Below are positions 8,427 to 17,103 of a stretch of 64,000 nucleotides of DNA, piece by piece. How positions within the stretch are numbered: the first letter of the stretch is position 1; every line of letters starts with the position of its first letter. The translations under genes and the position numbers were made by a program. The notes under the pieces were generated by a model, which searched no databases, was not told the DNA's origin, and saw only the letters and a program-made list of their open reading frames with translations. This DNA comes from Asticcacaulis excentricus CB 48 (GTDB lineage Bacteria > Pseudomonadota > Alphaproteobacteria > Caulobacterales > Caulobacteraceae), in contig NC_014817.1 in assembly GCF_000175215.2 (NCBI RefSeq), positions 338,501-402,500 of the forward strand, in the 5' to 3' direction.

Positions 8427-8852
8427 ATGAAGGATGAAGACCTTTACCATCTGTTCCAGACGCCGATGCGCTTCGATGACGAACCGGTGTTTCAGGATCG
8501 GGTAATGCGCCGTCTGGGTGCCAAAAACTGGCTGCGGCAGGGCCTTATCGCGCTGGCCGGTTTACTGGGTGGCCTCTATGCCCTGACCCAACTGGTGCGT
8601 CTGCCCGGCCTGTCGTCTACGGCACAGGCTGCCACACGCCCGGCCGCTACCCCGGACGCCACCTTTGAAGCCAGCCTTGGCTTCGGGCGCGAACTGCTGG
8701 AAAACGTCGCCAATGCAGTGGCGCTAGCCTTAAGCAAGTCCACCGATTATTTGGCCTTCGCTCAGTCGCCCCTCTTTTTTTGGATCAGCTTTTCGCTATG
8801 TATGAGCATTGTCGGCCTGTACCTCGTCAACATGCGTGAAGAGGGGATATAG
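8427..8852 (+). CDS. Membrane protein in sigma-factor operon (possible anti-sigma)
   Basis: 141 residues: a short cytoplasmic N-terminus (about 1-35), one hydrophobic segment at about 36-55, an Ala/Thr-rich periplasmic stretch, and a second hydrophobic segment at about 112-132. Size, topology and a position directly after an ECF sigma gene fit a partner of that sigma factor. The N-terminus lacks the H-x3-C-x2-C zinc motif of many anti-sigma factors, so the role is inferred from context only. The start is supported by GAGAGG about 8 bases upstream. Confidence 0.7.
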   Translation: MKDEDLYHLFQTPMRFDDEPVFQDRVMRRLGAKNWLRQGLIALAGLLGGLYALTQLVRLPGLSSTAQAATRPAATPDATFEASLGFGRELLENVANAVALALSKSTDYLAFAQSPLFFWISFSLCMSIVGLYLVNMREEGI

Positions 8853-8899
8853 GCCCACTCCCTGCCGGTCCTCCCGGCTGAGCGAAAGGTGCCTTCAAG

Positions 8900-9721
8900 G
8901 TGAGCAGCCATACCCCATCCCCCGTCAAGCGTCTGACCGCGCCGGAAATCTATGCGCGCAAGGGCGGGACGCCTCTGGTCAGCCTAACGGCCTATGACGC
9001 GCCGATGGCGGAAATTCTTGACGATCATTGTGACATCCTGCTGGTCGGCGACAGCGTCGGCATGGTGGTGCATGGACTGCCCAATACGATCGGCGTGACG
9101 ATGGAGATGATGATTTTGCATGGTCAGGCGGTGATGCGGGGGGCCAGACGCGCCTTCGTTGTCGTCGATATGCCGTTCGGTTCCTATGAGGGCGAACCGG
9201 AAGTGGCCTTTGCCAATGCGGCTCGCCTGCTGAAAGAAACCGGTGCACAGGCGGTAAAGGTCGAAAGCGGGCCGACCGTTGCCCGCACCATCGCCTATCT
9301 GACGCAGCGCGGTATCCCGGTCATGGGGCATATTGGCTTGCGCCCGCAGGCGGTCAATGTCGATGGGGGGTTCCGCGCCAAGGGCCGCACCCCCGAAGAA
9401 CGCGAAAAAGTCCTTCAGGAAGCCCGCGATACCGACGCGGCCGGGGCTTTTGCCATCGTGATCGAGGGCGTGGCGGCTGATCTGGCCGGAGAGATTACGG
9501 CGGCGGTCAAGGCGCCGACCATTGGCATCGGGGCCTCGGCGGCCTGTGACGGGCAGATACTGGTGGTGGATGACATGCTGGGGCAGTTCGACTGGTCCCC
9601 CAAATTTGTGCGCCGCTATGCGGCCTTGCGCGAAACCATCAGTGAGGCCGCCGCGGCTTACGCCAAAGATGTCAAAAGCCGCGACTTTCCGGCCCCACAA
9701 GAGACATATTTTGCGAAGTAG
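8900..9721 (+). CDS. panB: 3-methyl-2-oxobutanoate hydroxymethyltransferase
   Basis: 273 residues, the usual PanB length. It transfers a hydroxymethyl group from 5,10-methylene-THF to alpha-ketoisovalerate, the first committed step of pantothenate (coenzyme A) synthesis. Family motifs are clear: L-T-A-Y-D-A-P near the start, L-V-G-D-S-V-G-M-V with the metal-binding Asp, M-P-F-G-S-Y, K-V-E-S-G, and G-H-I-G-L-R-P-Q. The start is a GTG at 8900. No other pan gene is nearby. Confidence 0.95.
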   Translation: MSSHTPSPVKRLTAPEIYARKGGTPLVSLTAYDAPMAEILDDHCDILLVGDSVGMVVHGLPNTIGVTMEMMILHGQAVMRGARRAFVVVDMPFGSYEGEPEVAFANAARLLKETGAQAVKVESGPTVARTIAYLTQRGIPVMGHIGLRPQAVNVDGGFRAKGRTPEEREKVLQEARDTDAAGAFAIVIEGVAADLAGEITAAVKAPTIGIGASAACDGQILVVDDMLGQFDWSPKFVRRYAALRETISEAAAAYAKDVKSRDFPAPQETYFAK

Positions 9722-9851
9722 AATGACAACCCTGATGGGGCGTCATTAATGATCATTGCGCATCCGGCCTGTTGCGGCTAGGTTCGCGCCAGATTTACCG
9801 GTGACCGCCGCGCTGCGGTCCCGTCAGTGTGTTCTGAGACAAGGAATAAAC

Positions 9852-10583
9852 GTGAGCGATATTTTCGAGGAAGCCGAAGAAGGTCTGCGTCAGGACCGTT
9901 GGGCCGCCATCGCAAAAAAGAGCGCCCCTTTCGTAGGAGGTGCACTGGCTGTTGCGCTGATCGGGGCGCTGGGCTTCTGGGGCTATACGTCGTGGGACGC
10001 TTCACGCGTGAGCAAGGCGTCTGAGGCCTATGTGGCCGCTCAGGAAGCCCTGACCAAGAATGATAAGGCGGCGGCAAAGGCCGATTTCCAGAAGGTCGTG
10101 GACGCGGGTGCGCCGGGCTATAAGGCACTGGCCTTGTCGCAACTGGCCGGGCTGGCCGTCGAGGACAACAAGACCGATGAAGCCGTTAAGCTTCTGGAAG
10201 AGGCGTCGAAGACCTCTTCTGATCCGCTGATTGCCGATCTGGCCACGCTAAAGGCCACCTTCCTCATCATGGACAAGGCGTCGTTCGAGGACGTCGAGAA
10301 GCGCCTGACGCCGCTGACCAAGGAAGGCCGTCCCTACGCGCCTCTGGCCAAGGAAGCGCTGGCGATGGCCAAGATCCAGAAGGGCGACATTCAGGGGGCG
10401 CGCGGCGACCTTCAGGCGCTGGCCTTCTCGCTGGATGCCTCTGATCCGCTCAAGCAACGCGCCCAGATGGCGGTGGCCCTGATCGACTCCGGCGGGGCCG
10501 AAGTGGCGCGTCAGGCGATCAAGCTGCCAGAAGTGAAGGCGCAGCCGCAGATGGCCGCGCCGCTCAGCCTGCCGCAACAGTAA
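9852..10583 (+). CDS. YfgM-like membrane-anchored TPR protein
   Basis: 243 residues starting at GTG 9852, chosen because AAGGA lies 6 bases upstream and the family begins with the conserved D-I-F-E-E-A-E-E motif. One transmembrane helix follows (about residues 24-45). The rest is alpha-helical TPR-like repeats rich in Ala, Lys and Asp, placed in the periplasm. In E. coli YfgM works with the SecYEG/PpiD periplasmic chaperone network and is encoded with bamB and der; the same gene order is seen here. In-frame codons upstream of 9852 look non-coding. Confidence 0.82.
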   Translation: MSDIFEEAEEGLRQDRWAAIAKKSAPFVGGALAVALIGALGFWGYTSWDASRVSKASEAYVAAQEALTKNDKAAAKADFQKVVDAGAPGYKALALSQLAGLAVEDNKTDEAVKLLEEASKTSSDPLIADLATLKATFLIMDKASFEDVEKRLTPLTKEGRPYAPLAKEALAMAKIQKGDIQGARGDLQALAFSLDASDPLKQRAQMAVALIDSGGAEVARQAIKLPEVKAQPQMAAPLSLPQQ

Positions 10584-10624
10584 CCTACACACCCGACTAA
10601 CTTCGCCTTGATGAGAAAGCCCTG

Positions 10625-12028
10625 ATGACGGCAAAGACTTCCCACCATACCGGTCGTATCCTGACCGCCACGGCTATGGCGCTGGTGCTGGGCGCGGGGC
10701 TTTCGGGCTGCTCGACCATCCAAAACCTCAATCCGCTCAAAAAAGAAGAGCCGAAAGAGGTCGCCACGCAGGGCGAGCGCATCTCTATCGTCGCTTTTGA
10801 ACAGAAGGTGCAGCCGTCCGACCGTCTGGCGGGGCAGGACTTCTACCTGCCGTCGCCGCAACCGGTCGCCGACTGGCCCTTCGCCAGCGGCCCGACAACG
10901 ACGGTCGAGCACGCCGCCGCAGCTGAGCAGTTCAAAATTGCCTGGTCGAAATCCGTCGGGGCGGGTTCGTCACGTACTGCTCAGGTCGTCGCCTCGCCAG
11001 TATCGGATGGCAAGCTGATCTACGCCATGGACGGCGAAGCGCGTATCCGCGCGTTTGACGTGAATTCGGGCAACGAAGTGTGGACGCGTAACCTCAATCC
11101 GGACATCCGCCGCGACAAGGATGCCTTTGGCGGTGGTCTGGCCGTTTCGGCTGGCAAACTATTTGTGACCTCCGGCTTCCGTCTGGCCGCCGCGCTTGAT
11201 GCCGCCTCGGGTGAGGTGTTGTGGACCAAAACCTTCGACAGCCCGCTGCGCGCCGCGCCGGCCGTCAACGGCAATGTGGTGGTCTTCAGTGACGTCGATA
11301 ACCAGATGATCGCGCTGAACAAGGAAACGGGGGAACCCGCTTGGACCTATCAGGCACTGGTCGAACCGGCACGCATCCTGCGTACAACCTCTCCGGCGAT
11401 CTATGAGAACCTGTTTATCGCGCCGTTTTCGTCGGGCGAACTGGTCGGTATTGATGCCAATAGCGGTCAGCAGGTGTGGAACCAGACTCTGGCCCAATCA
11501 ACGCGCACCAACGCCCTGTCGGAAATTCGCGACATTTCCGGTCGCCCACTGGTCGCCAACAATCTCGTCTATGCTGCCAGCCATTCGGGCGTCTTCTCGG
11601 CGCTGGATGCCAAGTCGGGTCAGCGTCGCTGGTCAGTCAGCGCCGACTCCACCAATGCTCCATGGGTGGCCGGCGATGCCGTCTATCTGTCGACGCTTCA
11701 AAGTGAGCTGATGGCCGCCAATGCCGCTTCGGGTCAGGTCTACTGGCTAGTCGATCTCAATCAGGGTCGCGCCAAGACCAAGAAAAGCTTCTTCGGAATG
11801 GGCGGTGAAAAGAAGGTCAAGAACCTGCCGGTGTGGACTGGCCCGATTCTGGCCTCCAACCGCCTGATTATGGTCAATTCCGAAGGCGAGATGGTCGCTT
11901 TCGACCCCAAGACCGGGACGCGCAAGGAGACGCTGAAACTGGGTGATGCGGCCTATCTGGCTCCAATCGTGGTGGGGGACAAGCTGTTTGTCCTGACCGA
12001 CAAGGCGCAGCTGATCGCCGTTCAGTAA
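10625..12028 (+). CDS. bamB: Outer membrane assembly lipoprotein BamB
   Basis: 467 residues with a lipoprotein signal (lipobox L-S-G-C, Cys at about residue 29), a charged linker, and an eight-bladed PQQ-type beta-propeller whose blades show A-F-D-x-x-S-G-x-x-x-W repeats (for example A-F-D-V-N-S-G-N-E-V-W, and A-L-D-A-A-S-G-E-V-L-W). BamB is the scaffold lipoprotein of the BAM complex that inserts beta-barrel proteins. It follows the yfgM-like gene and precedes der, a widely conserved order. A strong terminator lies just after it. Confidence 0.93.
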   Translation: MTAKTSHHTGRILTATAMALVLGAGLSGCSTIQNLNPLKKEEPKEVATQGERISIVAFEQKVQPSDRLAGQDFYLPSPQPVADWPFASGPTTTVEHAAAAEQFKIAWSKSVGAGSSRTAQVVASPVSDGKLIYAMDGEARIRAFDVNSGNEVWTRNLNPDIRRDKDAFGGGLAVSAGKLFVTSGFRLAAALDAASGEVLWTKTFDSPLRAAPAVNGNVVVFSDVDNQMIALNKETGEPAWTYQALVEPARILRTTSPAIYENLFIAPFSSGELVGIDANSGQQVWNQTLAQSTRTNALSEIRDISGRPLVANNLVYAASHSGVFSALDAKSGQRRWSVSADSTNAPWVAGDAVYLSTLQSELMAANAASGQVYWLVDLNQGRAKTKKSFFGMGGEKKVKNLPVWTGPILASNRLIMVNSEGEMVAFDPKTGTRKETLKLGDAAYLAPIVVGDKLFVLTDKAQLIAVQ

Positions 12029-12053
12029 TTTAACCCAAAGCTAGGAACATTCG

Positions 12054-12092
12054 GATGCAGGAGGCCAGCCTCCTGCATCTTTTCTTTTTTTT
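12054..12092 (+). terminator. Rho-independent terminator between bamB and der
   Basis: A perfect 11-bp stem (GATGCAGGAGG with CCTCCTGCATC) and a 4-base loop are followed by a T-rich run (12080-12092). It sits between the bamB stop and the der start, leaving fewer than 30 bases before the der ATG. Confidence 0.85.
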
Positions 12093-12120
12093 ACACAGTA
12101 TCTCCTGTAATAACCTCTGC

Positions 12121-13707
12121 ATGACCTTAAAAATCGCCATTGTCGGCCGTCCGAACGTCGGCAAATCCACCCTGTTCAACCGCCTCGCTGGCAAGAAACT
12201 GGCCATTGTCGATGACCAGCCCGGCGTGACGCGCGACCGCCGCTACGCTTCGGGCCACATCGGCGACATTGATCTCGACCTCATCGACACCGCCGGTTTT
12301 GAGGACGTCGCTGACACCTCGCTGGAAGCGCGGATGCGCCAGCAGACTGAGAAAGCCATCGAGGAATGCGACGTCGCCCTGTTCGTCATGGACGCCCGCG
12401 AAGGCGTTGTGCCACTCGATCGCATCTTTGCTGACATCCTGCGCTTCAAGGATAAGCCGGTCATCCTGATCGCCAACAAGGCCGAGGGCCACGCCGGTTT
12501 TGCCGGCGCCGAAGAGGCGCACGTTTTGGGCTTCGGCGCGCCGCTGCACCTGTCGGCGGAACATGGTGAGGGGATTTCCGAGCTCTATGAGGCGCTGGAA
12601 AAGTACCGCCAACTGATCGAGGGCGATTTCATTGCCGATGAGGACGAAGACGAGGATGAGGACACCAAGCCCGTCCGCATCGCCATCATCGGGCGTCCCA
12701 ATGCCGGTAAATCGACTCTGATCAACCGGCTGCTGGGCGAAGACCGCCTGCTGACCGGGCCAGAGGCGGGTATTACCCGCGACTCGATCTCGGTCGATTG
12801 GGAGTATGAAGGGCGAAAGATCCGCCTCGTCGATACGGCGGGTCTGCGGCGCAAGGCGCGCGTGCAGGAAAAGCTGGAAAAGCTTTCGACCGCTGACACC
12901 ATCCGCGCCATCACCTTTGCCGAGGTGGTGATCCTGGTCATGGATCAGGAAAATGCCTTTGAAACACAGGACCTTCAGATCGCCGATCTTGTCGAACGTG
13001 AAGGCCGGGCTCTGATCTACGTCATCTCCAAATGGGATACGGTCGAAGAGCCGCAGGCGCGCCTGCACGAACTGAGCGAGATCGCCGAGCGCATGTTGCC
13101 GCAACTGCGCGGGGCCCCGTTCGTGGCCTTGTCGGCGCTGAACGGGCGTGGTCTCGATCGCCTGATGCCCGCGGTGCTCAAGGCCTATCGCAACTGGTCG
13201 GCCAAGGTGAAGACGCGCGACCTCAATGATTGGCTGAAACTGGCCATTCAGCGTCACCCACCCCCCGCTGTAGATGGTAAGCGCATAAAGCCGAAATACA
13301 TGGCGCAGACCAAGGGGCGTCCGCCCACCTTCGTGCTGTTCGCCAGCCGCGCCTATGCCATGCCGGCTCACTATCAACGCTATCTAATCAACAGCTTGCG
13401 TGAATCTTTTGATATGCCGGGCGTGCCCATTCGACTGAGCGTCAAGGCCAATGCCGGGGTCAATCCCTTCGATGAAGGCGGCAGCAAGGACACCAGCGGT
13501 CCGCCGCGCGTCCGTGCCAAGCCAAAGGTCAAGCCGGGCGAAAAGCCAGCCCACCCCAACCGCGTCAAGCAAAAGCCCAAGGGCATGCCCGCGACGCCCA
13601 AGGTGGTGGTGAAGGCGCGCACCTCGCGCAGCCTTGGGCCTTCAACCAAGCCCGGTGCTGCCGCCCCCGGTGGTCGCAGCAAGCCCGCAGGCAAGGGTAA
13701 GCGCTAA
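12121..13707 (+). CDS. der: Ribosome-assembly GTPase Der (EngA)
   Basis: 528 residues, longer than typical Der (about 440-490). Two tandem GTPase domains: the first G1 is G-R-P-N-V-G-K-S-T (about residues 8-16) with D-T-A-G and N-K-A-E; the second begins near residue 182 with G-R-P-N-A-G-K-S-T, D-T-A-G-L-R-R-K and S-K-W-D. A KH-like domain follows. Der assists late 50S ribosomal subunit assembly. Odd features: an acidic run of D/E between the two G domains and a Lys/Pro/Arg-rich C-terminal tail of about 75 residues. The start was chosen at 12121, where the family N-terminus begins; no Shine-Dalgarno is obvious upstream, so translation may be leaderless or the upstream terminator may leak. Confidence 0.95.
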   Translation: MTLKIAIVGRPNVGKSTLFNRLAGKKLAIVDDQPGVTRDRRYASGHIGDIDLDLIDTAGFEDVADTSLEARMRQQTEKAIEECDVALFVMDAREGVVPLDRIFADILRFKDKPVILIANKAEGHAGFAGAEEAHVLGFGAPLHLSAEHGEGISELYEALEKYRQLIEGDFIADEDEDEDEDTKPVRIAIIGRPNAGKSTLINRLLGEDRLLTGPEAGITRDSISVDWEYEGRKIRLVDTAGLRRKARVQEKLEKLSTADTIRAITFAEVVILVMDQENAFETQDLQIADLVEREGRALIYVISKWDTVEEPQARLHELSEIAERMLPQLRGAPFVALSALNGRGLDRLMPAVLKAYRNWSAKVKTRDLNDWLKLAIQRHPPPAVDGKRIKPKYMAQTKGRPPTFVLFASRAYAMPAHYQRYLINSLRESFDMPGVPIRLSVKANAGVNPFDEGGSKDTSGPPRVRAKPKVKPGEKPAHPNRVKQKPKGMPATPKVVVKARTSRSLGPSTKPGAAAPGGRSKPAGKGKR

Positions 13708-14097
13708 GTGGGAGGCCTTTCAGGGGCGACGGCTTCCGACCATTCATGGGTACTTTGAGGATCCGTCCGTGCCTAATGGTCGGCCTGAGCGCATAGTCTT
13801 CGCTTGTGACGATGTAGGCCTATCTCTAAGTGTTGACCCGGGTACGGACCTGTTAAGTGTCTAACAAACGCAAATCGAACCTCTGCCGCAATGCCCCCCC
13901 CGGTGCCTGCGCTAGACTTGTGCATGCGGCAGGAATTGGGTTGCAGAAAACTATCTGGATACAATGACCTGTTTCTGGTTAGCTTTCCCAACTCAGGTCA
14001 GCCGGGAGAAGCTCTTACTCCGCCCATAGGCTTTATCGCAGAAGTTTCAGTGATAGGCATTTTCAGGCTGTCAGCCTTGCTCTGAAACCTGGCGTCC
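13708..14097. other. Intergenic region without recognisable gene
   Basis: About 390 bases between the end of der and the stop of the PhzF-like gene, which are convergent. Several short open frames exist on both strands, but none has a good start, a Shine-Dalgarno site or recognisable protein sequence. I see no clear hairpin terminator. Composition is lower in GC than in the flanking genes, so it may be decayed sequence. Confidence 0.4.
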
Positions 14098-14934
14098 TCA
14101 AAAGCTTCCGGTGCCGCTGAACAGGGTGCGGGTTTCGCCGCCTATCCAGATATTGTTTTCGCCTTGCGACACGTGGATGCGCCCGGCGCGGCCCAGCCTC
14201 GTCCCCTGAGCCGCCACATAGGGCGCGGTGGCACGACCATCGGCTAGCAGGCACTGGGCGACCGAGGCATTGAGAGAGCCCGTCACCGGGTCTTCGATAA
14301 TGCCGCCCGTGGCGTCGCTGAACAGGGCACGGATTTCAAAGGCCGTTTCGTGACCCGTCGGATGCGCGCCGACCAGACCGATTTCAACGCGGCGATCCAG
14401 ATAACGCAACGGATCGACGGCGAGCACGGCGTCGGCCGAGGCCAGTTCCACCAGCACCCAGCCGGGGCCGTTGTCGGCCCATTCGACGCTGACGATGTCG
14501 TTCGGTTCGATGCGCAGCACCTCGATAATTTCGGACCGTTTGGCCGCATCGACCGGGCCCTTGCGTACCAGTGGCGGCGCGGCAAAAGCCGGTCGGTCGC
14601 CGTCAAAGCGCACGTGGACCAGACCGACTGCGCATTGCTGAACCACCTCGGTCTTGTCCGAACCGGCAGCCAGACGCCACGCATGGGCTGAGCCCAGCGT
14701 CGGATGACCAGCGAATGGCAGTTCACGGTCCAGCGTAAAGATACGCACGCGGTAATCGGCGCCGGGCGTATCTGGCGGTAGCAGGAAGGTCGTTTCCGAC
14801 AGGTTGAACCAGCGCGTGATGCGTTGCATATCTTCGGTCGTCAGGCCCTTTGAGTCGAGCACCACGGCCACCGGATTGCCGCTGAACGGCCCGGAATGGA
14901 AGACATCGACCAACTGGAAACGGCGCGCGCTCAT
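14098..14934 (-). CDS. PhzF-family isomerase/epimerase-like protein
   Basis: 278 residues, standard for the PhzF superfamily (diaminopimelate-epimerase fold). The N-terminal half shows V-D-V-F-x-x-x-P-F-x-G-N-P-V-A-V and the catalytic-Glu motif L-S-E-T-T-F. The second half has the family hallmark D-P-V-T-G-S-L-N-A-S. Members isomerise small organic acids; the substrate here is unknown. The ATG overlaps the stop of the upstream aminotransferase as ATGA, so the two are co-translated and may act in one pathway, possibly lysine-derived. Confidence 0.88.
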   Translation of the reverse strand: MSARRFQLVDVFHSGPFSGNPVAVVLDSKGLTTEDMQRITRWFNLSETTFLLPPDTPGADYRVRIFTLDRELPFAGHPTLGSAHAWRLAAGSDKTEVVQQCAVGLVHVRFDGDRPAFAAPPLVRKGPVDAAKRSEIIEVLRIEPNDIVSVEWADNGPGWVLVELASADAVLAVDPLRYLDRRVEIGLVGAHPTGHETAFEIRALFSDATGGIIEDPVTGSLNASVAQCLLADGRATAPYVAAQGTRLGRAGRIHVSQGENNIWIGGETRTLFSGTGSF

Positions 14935-16274
14935 AATTGCCCCAACAATCTACCCAGTTTGCGGATCAGCTCGTCGATCTCGGCTTCCGTTACGTCCAGC
15001 GGCGGGCGGAAGCGGATCGAGTCGGTGCCCGCCCCAAGCAGCAACAGCTTCTCCTGTTCCAGTGCCATGTCGATCAGACGCCCCTTGTTCGGTGCGTAGA
15101 GTAGGCTGAACCCCTGATAGAGGCCAAGTCCACGCACATTGCCTATCGTGTCGGGATATTTTTCAACGAGTGTGTTCAGCCCGCCAAAGAGGCGCGCGCC
15201 TTTGCTTTCGACGCTTTGCAGCAGGCCTTCGTCCTCGACGATCTGCCATTCTTCGCAAAAGCGCACCATATCGGACAAGGTGCCGCCCCAGGTCGAGTCA
15301 AGGACGCCAATATCTTCCATCGAATTGAGCATGTAGACGACGCCATTGCCGAACTTTTTGGCCGTGGCCACGGCCTGCGGCGGGTGGGGGACGTCAAACA
15401 GGTCGATGGAAAAGACCTCACCCGTCTGTCCGCCGGAGGTTTGGACCTCATCCAGCCCCCAGGCAATGCCGTGGTGGTGGCACAGGCGCGAGAGCTCCTG
15501 ATAGAAGCGCGGTAGGGCCAGACGATGGCCGCCCGCCCCCTGAAGCGGCTCAAGAATGACGCCGGCGATTTCATCGCGATAGGTGGACATCAAATAGTCG
15601 AGCGTCGCCAGGCACTTATCGACTTCGCGCTGGTTGTCGGCTTCACGGCGACGGCTGTCATATTCGGGGAAGGGAACCTGAAGATTGCCCTGAATCAAGC
15701 CCTGATAGTCGCGCGTGGCGATGGGGTCGTTCGACAGCTTGGTGATATTGAGCGCATAGACGGTGCGACCGTGGAAGGCCTGTTCAAAATAGATGAAGCG
15801 GTGGTTGAGGACCGACTTGCCCTGCGCCTGCATCTTTTTGTGGTGGAGATTGATAAGATATTTCATCATATTCTCAACCGCTTCGGCGCCGGAATTGACC
15901 GCATAGACTTCGACGCGCTCCCCCCTCATGCACTTGGGGCGCAGCGCGTGCAGCAGGCGGTAATAGTCGAGACATTCGCGCGTCAGGAAGTCCGGATTAG
16001 CCATCTTGGTATTGGCCGCCACCACTAGCCGGCGCACGTAGTCGGGCTCATAGAGGCGCGGGTGGTTATAGCCGATCAGGCGCGACCCATAGAGACCGCA
16101 CCAGTCGGTGATGCGGTCACCATCTACGGTTGCCAGCTCAAGACCGCGCGACGCTTCCAGATCGACGACGAACGGATAGGGCTCGGCGATGACGTACTGG
16201 GAAAGTTCGTCGAGAAGTGCGCCGCTGCCGGGTTTTGGGAAGGTGAGGTCGGGAGTGAGCGAGGCCTGGGTCAT
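14931..16274 (-). CDS. Class III aminotransferase, L-lysine 6-transaminase-like
   Basis: 447 residues from the ATG at 16274. Class III PLP-dependent fold: N-S-G-A-E-A-V-E-N for cofactor phosphate contact, F-H-G-R-T near the first third, L-D-E-V-Q-T-S-G-G with the PLP Asp, and the Schiff-base Lys region A-K-K-F-G-N-G. The sequence style (T-W-G-G-T-L-S-D-M, R-G-L-G-L-Y-Q-G) resembles L-lysine epsilon-aminotransferase, which makes 2-aminoadipate semialdehyde. Other omega-aminotransferases cannot be excluded. It is first in an operon with the PhzF-like gene. Confidence 0.72.
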   Translation of the reverse strand: MTQASLTPDLTFPKPGSGALLDELSQYVIAEPYPFVVDLEASRGLELATVDGDRITDWCGLYGSRLIGYNHPRLYEPDYVRRLVVAANTKMANPDFLTRECLDYYRLLHALRPKCMRGERVEVYAVNSGAEAVENMMKYLINLHHKKMQAQGKSVLNHRFIYFEQAFHGRTVYALNITKLSNDPIATRDYQGLIQGNLQVPFPEYDSRRREADNQREVDKCLATLDYLMSTYRDEIAGVILEPLQGAGGHRLALPRFYQELSRLCHHHGIAWGLDEVQTSGGQTGEVFSIDLFDVPHPPQAVATAKKFGNGVVYMLNSMEDIGVLDSTWGGTLSDMVRFCEEWQIVEDEGLLQSVESKGARLFGGLNTLVEKYPDTIGNVRGLGLYQGFSLLYAPNKGRLIDMALEQEKLLLLGAGTDSIRFRPPLDVTEAEIDELIRKLGRLLGQL

Positions 16275-16345
16275 GAGTTTATTTGACCCAAATCCCGCAA
16301 AAAGTGAACCTGAAACCTTTGTTTTTCTAGAAAAATCTTGGTGGG

Positions 16346-17083
16346 TTATGCGTCTTTGGAATGAGCCCATTCCCGGAAGTGGATCGTCTCCAGCGCCGGC
16401 ACGCGATCGGCGCTCGCCAGTTCGACCATCAGCGGGATGATCTCTTCGGGCCGCGGCAGGGTTTCAGGGTCTTCACCTGGAAACGCCTCGGCGCGCATCC
16501 GCGTGCGCATAGCCCCCGGATTGACAAGTGCGCAGCGGATAGAGGTTACTTCCATTTCGTCGGCCCAGGTGCGCACCAGCGCCTCCATCCCGGCTTTCGA
16601 GGCGGCATAGGCTCCCCAGAAGGCGCGAGCGTTTGAGGCGGCCCCCGACGAAACGAAGATGGCGCGCGCTGCATCCGACAGCTTCATCACCGGCTCAAGC
16701 TGACGGATCAAGCGGTAGGTGGCGTTGAGATTCAGAGTGATAACGCGATTGAAGTCCTTGGGCTCATAATGGGAAACGGGGGTGAGCGACCCTAACGTCG
16801 CCGCCGCATGGACGAAGATGTCAAGCTTCTTGAACCGCTCATAGATAGCCCCGCCAATGCGCTCTAGTGCCGCCCCGTCGGCGAGATCGAAGGGAATCAG
16901 GGTGGCGTGACGACCGGTTTCGGCAAAGATTTGATCATCCAGATCTTCGAGCGCGCCTGTTGTGCGGGCACAGGCGATAACGTGCGCGCCGGATCGCGCC
17001 AGGCCCAGCGCGGTCGCCCGGCCTATGCCGCGCGACGCGCCGGTGATCAGGGCGATACGCCCCTGAAAAAGGGTATCCGTCAT
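16346..17083 (-). CDS. Short-chain dehydrogenase/reductase
   Basis: 245 residues. Rossmann-fold SDR with the cofactor motif T-G-A-S-R-G-I-G near residue 15, the N-L-N-A-T region, catalytic Ser in V-S-S-G-A-A, and catalytic Y-A-A-S-K (Tyr/Lys about 155-159). It is probably NAD(P)H-dependent; the substrate is unknown. It lies 20 bases downstream of purF on the same strand, an arrangement common in alphaproteobacteria, so it is likely expressed with purF. Confidence 0.88.
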   Translation of the reverse strand: MTDTLFQGRIALITGASRGIGRATALGLARSGAHVIACARTTGALEDLDDQIFAETGRHATLIPFDLADGAALERIGGAIYERFKKLDIFVHAAATLGSLTPVSHYEPKDFNRVITLNLNATYRLIRQLEPVMKLSDAARAIFVSSGAASNARAFWGAYAASKAGMEALVRTWADEMEVTSIRCALVNPGAMRTRMRAEAFPGEDPETLPRPEEIIPLMVELASADRVPALETIHFREWAHSKDA

Positions 17084-17103
17084 CGCCCCGTCCTTCTTAT
17101 TTT

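Noticed and set aside
12127..13377. A 416-codon open frame on the minus strand across der
   Set aside because: Antisense shadow of a highly conserved, GC-rich gene; the protein sequence is low in recognisable structure.
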